NCBI GenBank assembly: GCA_016930085.1 | Contig: JAFGHO010000057.1 | Span: 129,233-193,232, forward strand | Direction: 5' to 3' | DNA length: 64,000 nucleotides | Source: Spirochaetales bacterium | GTDB lineage: Bacteria > Spirochaetota > Spirochaetia > SZUA-6 > JAFGRV01 | In this document: positions 44,288-54,186 of the stretch, one piece after another | How positions within the stretch are numbered: position 1 is the stretch's first letter | How the letters are laid out: every line of letters begins with the position of its first letter | Notes under the pieces: model-generated | Database searches by the model: none | The model's input: only the letters and a program-made list of their open reading frames with translations | What the model was told of the DNA's origin: nothing | Position numbers and translations under genes: made by a program

Positions 44288-44329
44288 AAGACCGCCTCAT
44301 TGACCGTCACCTCAATGAACGGAGGTCTT
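44288..44329 (-). terminator. Probable terminator of aat
   Basis: Interrupted hairpin with outer arms AAGACC (44288-44293) and GGTCTT (44324-44329) and inner arms CATTGA/TCAATG. On the minus strand TTTTCGG follows. It lies in the ~280-base gap between aat and ndk, which holds nothing else obvious. Confidence 0.4.
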
Positions 44330-44479
44330 CTGCTTTTGCTTATCTGTTTTTCTCTAAGAATATATGTATTTGCATCGCTTGCGTCAAGTATATAACGGCC
44401 TATTCCGGGTCATTTTATCACGGTTATGTACCGGGTTTCACGGCACATATGCCGCCCTGCTTGACATTCGTATGTCGTT

Positions 44480-45190
44480 TTACGGATATTCCCATCGCGA
44501 GGGAACGTTATGGTGTATCCCTGATTCTTTGAGCAGGCGGAGGAAGATAAGCCGGGGAACCGGAATGGCGCCGAGATTCATCAGGTGTGGGGTGACCTGT
44601 TGGCAGTCGATAAAAGTAAAATTTTGTCCTTTGAGGAAACACGAAAGATGGTAAAGGGCAAGTTTTGAGGTGTTCGGTGTTTCTGAAAACATGGATTCGC
44701 CGAAAAAACATTTTCCCAATGAGAGCCCGTAAAGCCCGCCGCAAAGCCTCGATTCTTCATAGATACCGACGCAATGGCCGATTTTTTTTTCGAAAAGTTC
44801 TTCATAGGTGTCGATGATGCGTTCATTGATCCATGTCCCGTTTTGATGTTTTCTTTTAATTGTCGCGCATTTATAGACAATCTCTCTGAAATCCATGTCA
44901 AATTTTACCTCATACTTTTTACCGGCAATAATTCGACGGAGACGCTTTGAGACATGAAACATGTCGGGGAGGAGAATGAGACGGGGATCAGGGGAATACC
45001 ACGGTATCGGATCTTCACCGGACCAGGGGAAAATACCTTTTGAATAGGCCTCGATCAGGACAGGGACCGTCAGTTTTCCGCCGATAGCGACCAGTCCCGA
45101 GTAATCGATGGGTGCAAGGTGATCCGGAAATACTGGGTGTTGCGTCGAGGTTATTATAAACGGTGTCATCGTACCAAGAATATACATCAT
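44480..45190 (-). CDS. aat: Leucyl/phenylalanyl-tRNA--protein transferase
   Basis: Aat adds Leu or Phe to proteins with N-terminal Lys/Arg, marking them for the N-end rule pathway (ClpS-ClpAP). The 236 residues show FPDHLAPIDYSGLVAIGGKLTVPVLIEAYSKGIFPWSGEDPIPWYSPDPRLIL, then GTWINERIIDTYEELF, GHCVGIYEESRLCGGLYGLSLGKCFFGESMFS, and FIDCQQVTPHLMNLGA, all typical. The first ATG has no Shine-Dalgarno; ATG at codon 8 (MTPFIITS) is an alternative. No clpS or clpA is seen in this window. Confidence 0.95.
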   Translation of the reverse strand: MMYILGTMTPFIITSTQHPVFPDHLAPIDYSGLVAIGGKLTVPVLIEAYSKGIFPWSGEDPIPWYSPDPRLILLPDMFHVSKRLRRIIAGKKYEVKFDMDFREIVYKCATIKRKHQNGTWINERIIDTYEELFEKKIGHCVGIYEESRLCGGLYGLSLGKCFFGESMFSETPNTSKLALYHLSCFLKGQNFTFIDCQQVTPHLMNLGAIPVPRLIFLRLLKESGIHHNVPSRWEYP

Positions 45191-45433
45191 TTTATAAACA
45201 ATTTAAAGAGAGAAAATGGCCTCGTGTATATAGATGAGGGGCAATGTCGATATTCTTGACCGCCGCCGCATGATCCTGCTCGACATCGGGGAAAAAGGTG
45301 CCGTATGGTATGTTGTCCATGTTTTATTTTTATTTTATATCTTGCGTTAAGAGATCAGGGTATCTCCGTAAAATGACGATAATGGTGATATCATACAAAG
45401 TAATTAATTTAATCAACTTTTATTTTTTTTTGC
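45191..45433. other. Divergent intergenic region between aat and cfpA
   Basis: About 240 bases with no gene on either strand, AT-rich toward cfpA. No clear repeats or operators were seen besides the cfpA promoter. Confidence 0.4.
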
Positions 45434-45461
45434 TTGACTTTTTATGAATAATGATTATGAT
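45434..45461 (+). promoter_or_regulatory. Promoter of cfpA
   Basis: TTGACT at 45434-45439 and TATGAT at 45456-45461 with a 16-base spacer, preceded by a T-run (45422-45431) that may act as an UP element. Start is expected near 45468, ~26 bases before the ATG. Confidence 0.6.
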
Positions 45462-45493
45462 CATTTTAAGAATTAATTTATAAGGAGTAAAAT

Positions 45494-47506
45494 ATGGCAG
45501 CAGTTGATTTACCAAAAAGTCCAAATGTGTTTCATCCTGAAAAGCCGAGTGCTGTTGGTTCAAGGAACTCTCTGGCACAGGAGTTCAGGGATCAGCAGGC
45601 GGAAGTTGATCTCCTTTTAAGTGAAGAAGTCGATAAGGTGATGAACCATGTCATTTCAAAATTACCGAAAGATGTTCTGCACCGGATCGATGTTATGGGC
45701 GGGCTCAAGGAGAAACTTTATAATTATTTCAACCAGAATTACCAGAATATGTTTAATAGATATGTTGTCACAACAGAAGACGAAATGGCCAAAAAGGTGA
45801 GAAATTTCGTTGATAAAGAAGAAATGAAGATTCTCGCCCGTTATACACCCAGGGAAATCGCGGCATTGCTCGATCAGATCGGTGGAATGGATAAATTCAA
45901 TACCGGTGAAATCGAGAAATCGATTGTCAATATGTACGGCCATCTCCAGGGTCATATTCAGCGCGGCGTGAACGACCTTGAAAACCTGACAAACTCTATT
46001 TTGAGGCAAAAAACCGATGTGGGTGCCTTTATCCGCGGTGAAAATGCATATTCAATCGTAAAATGTGCGTTCAAGGACAATATTCATAAGCCGAAAACAG
46101 TTACCGACGTCAAACTTTCAGTGAATATTTTGGATGCCGAGCTTATCAGTCCGATTTTTCATTATCAGGTAACGGTCGAATATCTCATCAAAGACCTCCT
46201 CTCCAACTATATTATCGACAAGATCGACAAGGAGATCGAAAAGTACAAGGACGAACTCGTTGACGAAGGAAAAGAGGAAATGTCCGATGCCCAGGTCATC
46301 TTTGAGAGAATGAGAAGGGTCGAAGAGCACACGGGAGACGATAAGGAAAATCCAAAATCAAAGCGTTATTTCATGTTCAGCAAGCAACTCATGGAACGTG
46401 TCGAAGGGCTTCGGGCCGAAATACCGCCGGAAGAGTTTGACGCACTGAATATCAGAGAAAATCTCAAGAAGATCATCGATATTGAAAATATCAGAAACAG
46501 GGGATTCAATACGGCGATCAACTCGATCACTTCGATCCTCGATACTTCCAAAATGGGATATCAGTATGTCGAAAATTTGAAAAACGCTCGTGAACTCATT
46601 CTCAGGGAGTATGAGGATACGAATTCGAACGCCCTGCCGGACGAGCGCTTTAATATCCGCATGAAATACTATGATAATGCCCAGCTTATTGAAGAAAGAA
46701 GGGCATACGATGTCCAGATCAAATCTTTTGAAATCGAAGTCCAGCATATCTGGGATGTGCTGGAGATGATCTATGAGGATTCCAAGTTCCTCAAGGGAAT
46801 CGTCGATTTTAACGATCTTGCAAAGAAGACAAAGAACAAGATCAGGAACAAGATCAAGGCAAAGACCGGAGATCCGCTTTATGAAGATATCGATAAGATG
46901 TGGGATGAGATTACATTCATAAAACCGTCGGATACCGATGTCGAGCGGATGAACAGGACGTATATCTTTGAAAAGTCCAAAATGAAGAAGCGATTGCTGC
47001 TCATGAATAAGAAACTTTCGGATATGTACGGGTACAGTTATCCGAAAAAGCGAAGGGTCATGGAAGAAAGGCTTCAATACCTCGAGAGTGAATTCCAGAT
47101 GTTCGATTACATGATCAATCCGTATCACGTACAGCCCGGATTGCTGCTGGATGTGGATATTACATCGATCAAGAAAAAGAAGGCGACACTCGACGGTATG
47201 GCAAATGTATTGAACGAGTTCCTCCACGGTGTTTCAAAAGGCTTTCAGGATGCGGCATTTGCTTCATTCTCACGAAGACGATCGACCGTCAGAGAAGATA
47301 TCGCGCAATCATTCGCCGCCGGTTCCTCGGAATTGTCATACGAGAAAGGCGAATCAAACGATTATCTCAATATGATGGCGAGCGGAGGAGAAATCGAACA
47401 AAAGACCACCAGATCCGTGAGGAAATCGGCCGGGAAAAGGGGACCTAAAAAGGGAAGTTCGAGAGGTCGAAAAAAGAGTGGCGGCGGCGGATTAAGAGAA
47501 ATTTAG
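45494..47506 (+). CDS. cfpA: Cytoplasmic filament protein CfpA
   Basis: CfpA forms the ribbon of cytoplasmic filaments that runs beneath the flagella of treponemes and related spirochaetes and is needed for normal division and motility. The 670 residues start [20 protein letters not shown] and are almost wholly helical with long charged coiled coils and no membrane segment. Length agrees with treponemal CfpA (~78 kDa). The last ~30 residues are a basic Gly/Ser/Lys/Arg tail ([18 protein letters not shown]). AAGGAG lies six bases before ATG. It is monocistronic, with its own promoter and a strong terminator. Identification rests on recalled sequence similarity. Confidence 0.9.
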   Translation: MAAVDLPKSPNVFHPEKPSAVGSRNSLAQEFRDQQAEVDLLLSEEVDKVMNHVISKLPKDVLHRIDVMGGLKEKLYNYFNQNYQNMFNRYVVTTEDEMAKKVRNFVDKEEMKILARYTPREIAALLDQIGGMDKFNTGEIEKSIVNMYGHLQGHIQRGVNDLENLTNSILRQKTDVGAFIRGENAYSIVKCAFKDNIHKPKTVTDVKLSVNILDAELISPIFHYQVTVEYLIKDLLSNYIIDKIDKEIEKYKDELVDEGKEEMSDAQVIFERMRRVEEHTGDDKENPKSKRYFMFSKQLMERVEGLRAEIPPEEFDALNIRENLKKIIDIENIRNRGFNTAINSITSILDTSKMGYQYVENLKNARELILREYEDTNSNALPDERFNIRMKYYDNAQLIEERRAYDVQIKSFEIEVQHIWDVLEMIYEDSKFLKGIVDFNDLAKKTKNKIRNKIKAKTGDPLYEDIDKMWDEITFIKPSDTDVERMNRTYIFEKSKMKKRLLLMNKKLSDMYGYSYPKKRRVMEERLQYLESEFQMFDYMINPYHVQPGLLLDVDITSIKKKKATLDGMANVLNEFLHGVSKGFQDAAFASFSRRRSTVREDIAQSFAAGSSELSYEKGESNDYLNMMASGGEIEQKTTRSVRKSAGKRGPKKGSSRGRKKSGGGGLREI

Positions 47507-47537
47507 TCGGAATAAACCGAATCGATGTTGTAATAGG

Positions 47538-47568
47538 AAAGGCCGCATGAAGATGCGGCCTTTTTTTT
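47538..47568 (+). terminator. Intrinsic terminator of cfpA
   Basis: Stem AAAGGCCGCA/TGCGGCCTTT with a six-base loop (47538-47563), followed by a T-run to 47568, ~30 bases after the cfpA stop. The A-run on the other side lets it serve hypE as well. Confidence 0.9.
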
Positions 47569-47633
47569 GAAAAGATAGTCTCACTTGTTGCCCCCCTGAT
47601 AACAAGGGAGCGGTAATGCGATCCGTCATGCTC

Positions 47634-48680
47634 TCAGCAGATCCGTGGAAACATATCTCCATGAAGCATATCGACGACACGTTCTCCGCCGATTGTGGTT
47701 TTGAGAAATACCTTTCCCATTCCCGTACCGGCACCGCTTCCCATTTTCCGGCATCTGCCGATTATACATGCATCCTTTCCAAGGGGATGCCGCTTCATGA
47801 CGTCGAGAATGATCGATCCTGTTTCAGCTTCGGCAACGACGACCACCTTTCCCTCGTTGGCGATATAAAGCGGATCATATCCGGTCATCTCACAGATCGC
47901 TTTTACTTCGTTTTTGACAGGCAGACGTTCTTCTTCGATTTCAATATCAATAGAGCTTTTTTCTACAAACTCATTAAGGGTTGTTGCAAGCCCACCGCGT
48001 GTCGGGTCGCGCATGAGGCGTATCGTGCCGGGGGGTACGGCTTTAAGGATACTTTCGATAAGTCCGTTTAAAGGCGCACAATCACTTTTCAATTGCGTGG
48101 TTAACGGAAAATTTTCTCTTGCGGTCAAAACGGCGATACCGTGATCTCCAATGGTCCCCGAGATGATAACAAGATCACCATCCTGAAGACGACCTTTTGG
48201 GAGTACGGTTCCGGGTTTTTCGATACCGATACCTGAAGTTGTGATAAAAAGTCCGTCGACCTTGCCTTTTTCAACAACCTTTGTATCACCGGTAACGATG
48301 GAGACACCGGCATGTCCTGCAGTTTTTTGCATGGATGCCGCGATTGAAGAAAGGGACGTGAGGGAGAACCCTTCCTCGATAACAAACGCGGCGCTCAAAA
48401 AAAGCGGTTGCGCCCCCATGACCGAAATATCATTGACCGTTCCGCTTACGGCAAGTGTTCCTATATCACCACCGGGAAAAAAAAGGGGATGGACGACGTA
48501 TGCGTCGGTTGTAAAAACAAATGACGCATTGCCGGAAGTGAAAACCGCCCCGTCCGATAACTGATTCAATATCGGATTGCCGAAAGTGGAAATGAATAAA
48601 TCGTCGATAAGTTGATGGGTTAGTCTGCCGCCGTTCCCATGGGCCAATGTGATGCTGTTTTGTTTCTTTTTATCTCCCAC
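47634..48680 (-). CDS. hypE: Hydrogenase maturation protein HypE
   Basis: HypE dehydrates the carbamoyl group handed over by HypF to a thiocyanate on its C-terminal Cys, supplying the CN ligands of [NiFe] hydrogenase. The 348 residues have ITLAHGNGGRLTHQLI and DGAVF near the start, FTTDAYVVHPLFFPGGDIGTLAVSGTVNDISVMGA, GVSIVTGDTKVVEKG, and MRDPTRGGLATTLNE. The sequence ends MFPRIC, keeping the essential terminal Cys. It lies ~6.3 kb from hypD, hypC and hypF on the same strand, with unrelated genes between. Confidence 0.95.
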   Translation of the reverse strand: MGDKKKQNSITLAHGNGGRLTHQLIDDLFISTFGNPILNQLSDGAVFTSGNASFVFTTDAYVVHPLFFPGGDIGTLAVSGTVNDISVMGAQPLFLSAAFVIEEGFSLTSLSSIAASMQKTAGHAGVSIVTGDTKVVEKGKVDGLFITTSGIGIEKPGTVLPKGRLQDGDLVIISGTIGDHGIAVLTARENFPLTTQLKSDCAPLNGLIESILKAVPPGTIRLMRDPTRGGLATTLNEFVEKSSIDIEIEEERLPVKNEVKAICEMTGYDPLYIANEGKVVVVAEAETGSIILDVMKRHPLGKDACIIGRCRKMGSGAGTGMGKVFLKTTIGGERVVDMLHGDMFPRIC

Positions 48681-48943
48681 TGCCGTTTCTCCTTTTATGC
48701 CGTATCATATCGTTTCCGGCCGGTAACATCAAGAATATTTATCAGGCTGTCAAAAAGAAGAGGAAGTGTAAAAATCATTTTTTTATTTAAATGTATATTG
48801 ACCTCTTTATTAAGGAAGGCGATTGTCCCTTGTATAATCGTCTGATTTCGTGTAAACTGTTCACCCTGAAATGGTTGATACCGTCTCTTCGTGCGGTAGA
48901 TTAATTGTCCGATATTCTATATTAGGAAATGAAAAAGGACGCG

Positions 48944-51238
48944 ATGCAAAAGAACTGTCCTACCATCGGGCTTCTCATTCCACGACTGGAAGAAAGTTAT
49001 CAGGCGCGTGTATGGCCCGGTGTCGTCGATTATGCACAGGAACATAACACCAATCTCATCCTTTTTGTCGGCAAACCCCCGCAGTCGCCGTACGGATATG
49101 ATTATCAGCACAATACCGTCTATAATATCGTGAACAAGCGGTATATCGACGGCCTTGTTCTTGTCTCGGGGAATCTAGGCAATTTTCTGACGACGAAAGA
49201 ACTCGAGAAATTTTTAAAACAATTCAGACCGATTCCGATGGTAAGTATCGCCCTTGAAATTTCAAATATTCCGAGTGTGCTTGTGGATAATGAAAGCGGT
49301 ATACGGCAGGGCATCACTCATCTCATCAAGGATCATGGATTCAGGCGGATTGCCTTTATCAGGGGGACGGAAACACATCAGGAGGCGGAGCGGCGTTTCG
49401 CTACCTTTATCAAGGTACTGGAAGAGTATGGAATACCATTCGACAAGGAACTTACCGTTTCCGGAGATCTTGTTCCTTCGACGGGTTTCAATGCGATTAA
49501 AATACTCATTGATGAAAAGCAGGCGAGTTTTGACGCCATTGTTGCCGCAAATGACGGTATCGCCCTTGGAGCAATCAAGGCATTGCAGGCACGCGGTATA
49601 AGGGTTCCGCATGATATTGCGGTTATCGGTTTTGATGATATCGACGAGGCGACATACATTACACCGCCTTTGACCACGGTAAAACAGCCCCTCTATGAAC
49701 AGGCGAAAACTGCGATCAAGATATTGCTGGATATGATCGAGGGGAGTACCGTCCCGGACAGTATCAGTCTTCCCACCACATTGGTCATACGCGAATCCTG
49801 CGGATGTTTCCCGGATTCTATCGCAAATGAGGTACTCACAAGAAAACATAAAAAGAAAAAATATAAAACCCTCGAAGAAGCACTGAGCAAAATGAGGTCC
49901 TCGATACTCAATACGATTGTCACTACAATCGAGATTTCACAGATTGAAAAAGAAAGATTTACAGTCTGGATAAAACAGCTTATCGACAATCTCGTTATCG
50001 ATTTACGTTCGGGAACCGGTTCGGATTCCTTCACCCGCTGTCTCAATGAAATTCTCATTCAAAAGACGATGAACAGAACACAGTTCAATATGTGGCTGGA
50101 TATTCTTGAGAAAATGAGGGTCAATATAAGTTCGTTTCTCAAGGACTTCAGGCGGGAATCGTTGATCCAGCTTATCTTTCATCAGGCATGGACACGGGTT
50201 CGCGAAATTATGATGCGTTCACTGTATTACAAACGTATTCAGTTCGAGTATGATTTCGGTTTGCTTGGAGAAGTCAGCCAGGCACTTATTACAACGATCG
50301 ATATGAAAGAGCTGATGAATGCGATTGCTTCCGAGTTTCCCAAAATAGGCATCGACAGCAGTTATATCGTGCTCTACAAGCAGAACGATGCCGATGTTTC
50401 AGAGGTAAAATGGAAATTACCGGCGACAAGCGAACTCATGCTTGCGTTTAACAGAGAGCGCAGGATGATTTTAGGCGTACCGAACAAGACATTCCGCACC
50501 GCGACGTTGCTGCCCGGCAGGCTGCTCCGAATAGGAACAAGACGTACCCTGATATGCATGTCGCTTTTTTTCAGGGACGATCAATTCGGATATATCCTTT
50601 TTGAACTCGGACCGCGGGAAGAAATCATTTATGAAACACTTCGAAGCCAGATAAGCAGTGCCATAAAAAGCGCATTGCTTTTTCAGAAACATCTTGAGAC
50701 GGAGGAAGAACTAAAGAAAATACTCGATCAGCTTGAACGTACGAACAAGGAACTTCAAAGTCTTTCATTGCGGGATGAATTGACGGGACTCTATAACAGA
50801 AGAGCGTTTCTCACGCTCGGTGAACAATATATGAAACTTGCACAACGCACCGGAAGAATATTTCTTCTCTTTTTTGCGGATATGGACGGATTAAAAAAAA
50901 TCAACGATACATTCGGCCACCGTGAAGGAGACGGTTCAATTATCAAGGCAGCTGAGATACTAAGAAAATCATTCAGACAGGCGGATATCATCGCACGATT
51001 CGGAGGAGACGAGTTTACCATCATCGCCATCGATGCGACCCAGGAGGATGTCATAAAACTCACCAACAATCTACAGAATAACATTCTCTCCTATAACAGA
51101 ACATCTAAAAAACCGTATAAACTCGCGATCAGTATGGGTTATTCCGTTTTCAGGGCGGATGTCGATGCGGATTTTGAAAAACTCATTTATGAAGCGGACA
51201 CGAACCTGTATGAACACAAAAGAATGAAAAAAAATTGA
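48944..51238 (+). CDS. LacI-type sugar-binding domain fused to a GGDEF diguanylate cyclase
   Basis: About 764 residues. The N-terminal ~290 resemble the periplasmic-binding-like effector domain of LacI regulators (TIGLLIPRLEESYQARVWPGVVDYA; GFRRIAFIRGTETHQEAERRF; IVAANDGIALGAIKALQARGIRVPHDIAVIGFDD). No helix-turn-helix and no signal peptide precede it, so it should be cytoplasmic. A helical middle and a GAF-like part (~430-590) follow, then a short coiled coil. The GGDEF domain contains RDELTGLYNRRAF, FADMDGLKKINDTFGHREGD and an intact FGGDEF, with inhibitory-site RQAD five residues before it. ATG 48944 has AAGGA four bases upstream; ATG 48929 is the alternative. It probably makes c-di-GMP in response to a small ligand. 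Confidence 0.85.
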   Translation: MQKNCPTIGLLIPRLEESYQARVWPGVVDYAQEHNTNLILFVGKPPQSPYGYDYQHNTVYNIVNKRYIDGLVLVSGNLGNFLTTKELEKFLKQFRPIPMVSIALEISNIPSVLVDNESGIRQGITHLIKDHGFRRIAFIRGTETHQEAERRFATFIKVLEEYGIPFDKELTVSGDLVPSTGFNAIKILIDEKQASFDAIVAANDGIALGAIKALQARGIRVPHDIAVIGFDDIDEATYITPPLTTVKQPLYEQAKTAIKILLDMIEGSTVPDSISLPTTLVIRESCGCFPDSIANEVLTRKHKKKKYKTLEEALSKMRSSILNTIVTTIEISQIEKERFTVWIKQLIDNLVIDLRSGTGSDSFTRCLNEILIQKTMNRTQFNMWLDILEKMRVNISSFLKDFRRESLIQLIFHQAWTRVREIMMRSLYYKRIQFEYDFGLLGEVSQALITTIDMKELMNAIASEFPKIGIDSSYIVLYKQNDADVSEVKWKLPATSELMLAFNRERRMILGVPNKTFRTATLLPGRLLRIGTRRTLICMSLFFRDDQFGYILFELGPREEIIYETLRSQISSAIKSALLFQKHLETEEELKKILDQLERTNKELQSLSLRDELTGLYNRRAFLTLGEQYMKLAQRTGRIFLLFFADMDGLKKINDTFGHREGDGSIIKAAEILRKSFRQADIIARFGGDEFTIIAIDATQEDVIKLTNNLQNNILSYNRTSKKPYKLAISMGYSVFRADVDADFEKLIYEADTNLYEHKRMKKN

Positions 51239-51417
51239 TTTTTACTTCGAATCTGAGATGACTCCCTGCGGTAATAAAAAACGGGAACGCATTGTATTAA
51301 TGTGGCTGGTTTTTATGGTACTTTTATGTGAAATCACTACTTGTAACGAAAAATGAATTTATTTATCTTTTATACCGATAGTAAAAACCATGTCGTGCCG
51401 GAAGGAGAATAAATGCG

Positions 51418-52443
51418 ATGAAACATAACAAAATGATATCCGTCTGTTTTACGGCAATTACCAGTGCCGTGGCATTCTTTTTATTCACCGGATGTTCCGG
51501 GAATACGATCGAGGGACCGGCAATCAGGTTCGAAAAGCCGGCACATAATTTCGGAGAGGTCGATGAGGGAACGGATGTCACCGTTACATTCAAATTCACA
51601 AATCCGGGAAGCGAATCCCTTGTCATCAATGGTATTTATCCTTCGTGCGGATGTATGGTAACCGGTGATTATGACAGGGAGGTCGGTCCGGGGAAAAGGG
51701 GGACGATCCCTGTGGTTTTCGATACATCGGGGCTGCAGGGGCAGACGGTAAAGACGATAAAAATAGCAACAAATGCCGATGAAGGCGAACCGCAGGTCAT
51801 CACGATTGAAGGATATATCCGGGTCGCGGTGGAAGTCCACCCGAAAACACTCGCACTTGGTGAAATCGACGATACTACGAAAATACTGAAAGGGGAGGTC
51901 ATCCTCATCAATAAAACGAATGACCCGATGCAGATTCGGGAAGTGACATCGCCGGAACGAACAACGATAGGATCCGTCACCATTGAACCGGATAAACAGT
52001 ATTCGATTCAGATAACCGTCGGCCCGCCTTTTGATAAAGGATACATACAGCAAAAGGCGGTCATAAAGACAAATCTCAAGCAGAAACCTGAGATTGTCAT
52101 CGATTATTCATATTTTTATCCGCCCCTGATCGATGTCAAACCCGAAGCCTTTTACGTGTTCCCTTCCGATTTCGAAATGGCGGAAATATCGAGAACGTTC
52201 TACATATACAGCCGGTGGGAAAAACCCCTCGAAATAAAGGATGTCGTCATCAACAAAAAACCGGTCAATTATCTTATCGATGAAATAGAACCCGGGCGTG
52301 TGTATAAGATCACATTTTCTTTTAATCCGGGTTCGGAATATTCATACACCGATCCTCCGAACATCACGTTCCGTATTCCCAATGCCCCCGAACGTACCGA
52401 TTATTCGATACCGATCAAAGACGGAAACACAGCGTCACCTTAA
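51418..52443 (+). CDS. DUF1573-type lipoprotein
   Basis: A 341-residue protein. The signal peptide ends in LFTGC (Cys26), so it is probably lipidated. Residues ~38-135 match DUF1573-like Ig folds (IRFEKPAHNFGEVDEGTDVTVTFKFTNPGSESLVINGIYPSCGCMVTGDYDREVGPGKRGTIPVVFDTSGL), with the CGC motif. Two more Ig-like segments follow. Such proteins are usually surface or periplasmic. AAGGAG lies ten bases before this ATG; a two-codon ORF at 51413 sits between and ends in the overlap ATGA. Confidence 0.8.
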   Translation: MKHNKMISVCFTAITSAVAFFLFTGCSGNTIEGPAIRFEKPAHNFGEVDEGTDVTVTFKFTNPGSESLVINGIYPSCGCMVTGDYDREVGPGKRGTIPVVFDTSGLQGQTVKTIKIATNADEGEPQVITIEGYIRVAVEVHPKTLALGEIDDTTKILKGEVILINKTNDPMQIREVTSPERTTIGSVTIEPDKQYSIQITVGPPFDKGYIQQKAVIKTNLKQKPEIVIDYSYFYPPLIDVKPEAFYVFPSDFEMAEISRTFYIYSRWEKPLEIKDVVINKKPVNYLIDEIEPGRVYKITFSFNPGSEYSYTDPPNITFRIPNAPERTDYSIPIKDGNTASP

Positions 52444-52565
52444 TAAAAGGTTTCTCTAAAGACACCGCCAGGTTTCGGCAAGACCGCCGTGGATACCGGA
52501 GGTACTTGTCGGGCCTTGCCGTATGTCCGGGCGGTCCGGTTTCTGATGAGTGTATATGCGATATC

Positions 52566-52928
52566 TCATGTATCCATTAGCATGATATGATCGAATTTAT
52601 CGATGAGGGGACTGATGCTTTTAAAAACGGATATCTGCCAGGGTATCCTTTTCACATAATGTATAACGGTAAAAATTTTCTTTTGATTCAGTTTCTTTAT
52701 GAAATTGATGAGCGGGACCACGGTGGCGGAATTAATATTCTTGAGTCTGCCAAAGGTTATAATGAGCTTTTTACCCAAAACCGGAAAAATTTCATCAAGC
52801 ACCGGTTTGAGTGAATTGTTCGGATTTACCTCGACACTCTTTCCGACCCAGTGAAGGAGTGTCGTCCCCTCGTTATCCACAACGTACAATGTGAGAGAAC
52901 CGATTTTTTTCACTACCTTGATTCCCAT
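52566..52928 (-). CDS. Possible STAS-like small protein
   Basis: About 120 residues from ATG 52928 (MGIKVVKKIGSLTLYVVDNEGTTLLHWVGKSVEV). The pattern LKPVLDEIFPVLGKKLIITFGRLKNINSATVVPLINFIKKLNQKKIFTVIHYVKRIPWQ resembles a STAS fold: a beta strand, a loop with Asn-Ser where phosphorylated Ser lies in anti-sigma antagonists (here NINSATV), and a helix. The family match is by eye. It is alone between convergent and same-strand neighbours; function unknown. The frame extends five codons to 52943, but that part adds nothing recognisable. Confidence 0.5.
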   Translation of the reverse strand: MGIKVVKKIGSLTLYVVDNEGTTLLHWVGKSVEVNPNNSLKPVLDEIFPVLGKKLIITFGRLKNINSATVVPLINFIKKLNQKKIFTVIHYVKRIPWQISVFKSISPLIDKFDHIMLMDT

Positions 52929-52978
52929 CCCGCAACAATACATTATGAATTATTATTTTTCAAGGGTAAAAATATAAA

Positions 52979-53019
52979 GGCACCTATAAAAACCCGCAAA
53001 AAAGGTTTCTAGAGGTGCC
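52979..53019 (-). terminator. Terminator of the DUF4380 gene
   Basis: Outer arms GGCACCT (52979-52985) and AGGTGCC (53013-53019) with inner AAACC/GGTTT pairing. On the minus strand it is followed by TTTATATTTTTA. Confidence 0.55.
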
Positions 53020-53042
53020 CATAATTTAGGAGACATGATCGA

Positions 53043-53906
53043 TTACAGTAATTTCCTTATTTCATCCGCGTTGCCGGGATCAACCCCTTTACCGGTTAAA
53101 ATCCATTCCTCGGTATGTTCGAAGGTAAGTCCGGGAGTAAATGTCAAAAGCGGGCCGAGTGTTTCAAGTTCGACGAAATCGCTGCATTGAAAGGATTGGA
53201 TGGCGCAATTGTCGTCAGGGTAGCAGGTGAGGGGAAGCCGGTCGAATTTCTTGATGAACGTGTAGTTATTGTGGGTGATACCGATGAAGCCTTCGTCACC
53301 CGATGTCCCTACCTTTCCTTTTTCACCGTTCGGTTTTATAAGAAAGAGATCGGGGGTTTTACTGTATTGCTCACTTCCGATATTGGTGGCGTGATCGAGC
53401 CATTGCTGCCAATACACGATTTTATTCGTTTTCCAATCGCCTTTTGAGCGCCAGGGAAGAAAAGCCGTCCCCTGCGGAACGACGCAGGTGATCGCCCAAA
53501 GGGCGCCGTCATAGAGATGGCCGTCGTGATTCGTCACCCGGTGCCGGATAACGACGCGACCCTGCCTGTCGATGATCGTAATCGATTTGTCGAAGTTGAG
53601 GACGGGATCACGTGAGGTTACCGTCAGTTCTCCCTTGCCCTCTATTACCGAACAGGGGTGATTGTCCGGATGTTCCGTCTGTATTCGTTCGGGAGAGATC
53701 CAGAGGCGGTGTCCTCCGTAGAAGATGAATTCGTCCTGTTTCGAAAGATCCTCGTTCATATTGATATAAAGGATATTTTCCTTCCCGGTAAAGCCAAAAT
53801 GGAGTATTCGGGGGCCGAACAGTGTGGTAATGACCAATGTCTTGTCGCCGATCGTAACCTCATAACACTCTTTATACGATGCATATTCAACTTTTTTTAT
53901 TTCCAT
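53043..53906 (-). CDS. DUF4380 / galactose-mutarotase-like protein
   Basis: A 287-residue protein with a beta-sandwich pattern of the mutarotase-like superfamily and strong local agreement with DUF4380: LVITTLFGPRILHFGFTGKENILYI, FIFYGGHRLWISPERIQTEHPDNHPC, and GALWAITCVVPQGTAFLPW. Family members are thought to act on sugars but no reaction is established. No signal peptide. ATG 53906 lies six to seven bases after GGAGG; ATG 53912 is too close to it. It stands alone between two terminators. Confidence 0.8.
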   Translation of the reverse strand: MEIKKVEYASYKECYEVTIGDKTLVITTLFGPRILHFGFTGKENILYINMNEDLSKQDEFIFYGGHRLWISPERIQTEHPDNHPCSVIEGKGELTVTSRDPVLNFDKSITIIDRQGRVVIRHRVTNHDGHLYDGALWAITCVVPQGTAFLPWRSKGDWKTNKIVYWQQWLDHATNIGSEQYSKTPDLFLIKPNGEKGKVGTSGDEGFIGITHNNYTFIKKFDRLPLTCYPDDNCAIQSFQCSDFVELETLGPLLTFTPGLTFEHTEEWILTGKGVDPGNADEIRKLL

Positions 53907-54065
53907 TTTCATCCTCCGCTCAAATTACTTTTCTGCGATACCTGGTCATTCATATACGACAAAACGATTTATTGCAAGGGGTTTTGCAGCGATCTTCTTG
54001 CCGTCAGTGTCGTTTTAACCTGATGAATTGCACCGTGTGCCGGACAAAACTTCCGTCCGATTGAT

Positions 54066-54105
54066 AAAAAAAGTGCCGGACGTTCGGAAACGCCGGCACC
54101 GTTTT
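54066..54105 (-). terminator. Strong bidirectional terminator
   Basis: GTGCCGG-A-CGTT-CGGA-AACG-CCGGCAC (54073-54099), with an A-run before and a T-run after, so it works on both strands. It follows the minus-strand lipoprotein gene at 54187. Confidence 0.85.
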
Positions 54106-54186
54106 TGAATGGTTCGCCAAACTCCCGCTAATGAAACGATGTTTCATTCACCGTTCAGGAAGCGGTATTGCCCGTGATGGAAGTCG

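Noticed and set aside
46358-47227. 289-codon ORF antisense to cfpA
   Set aside because: Shadow of the coiled-coil coding sequence; no ribosome site or domain.
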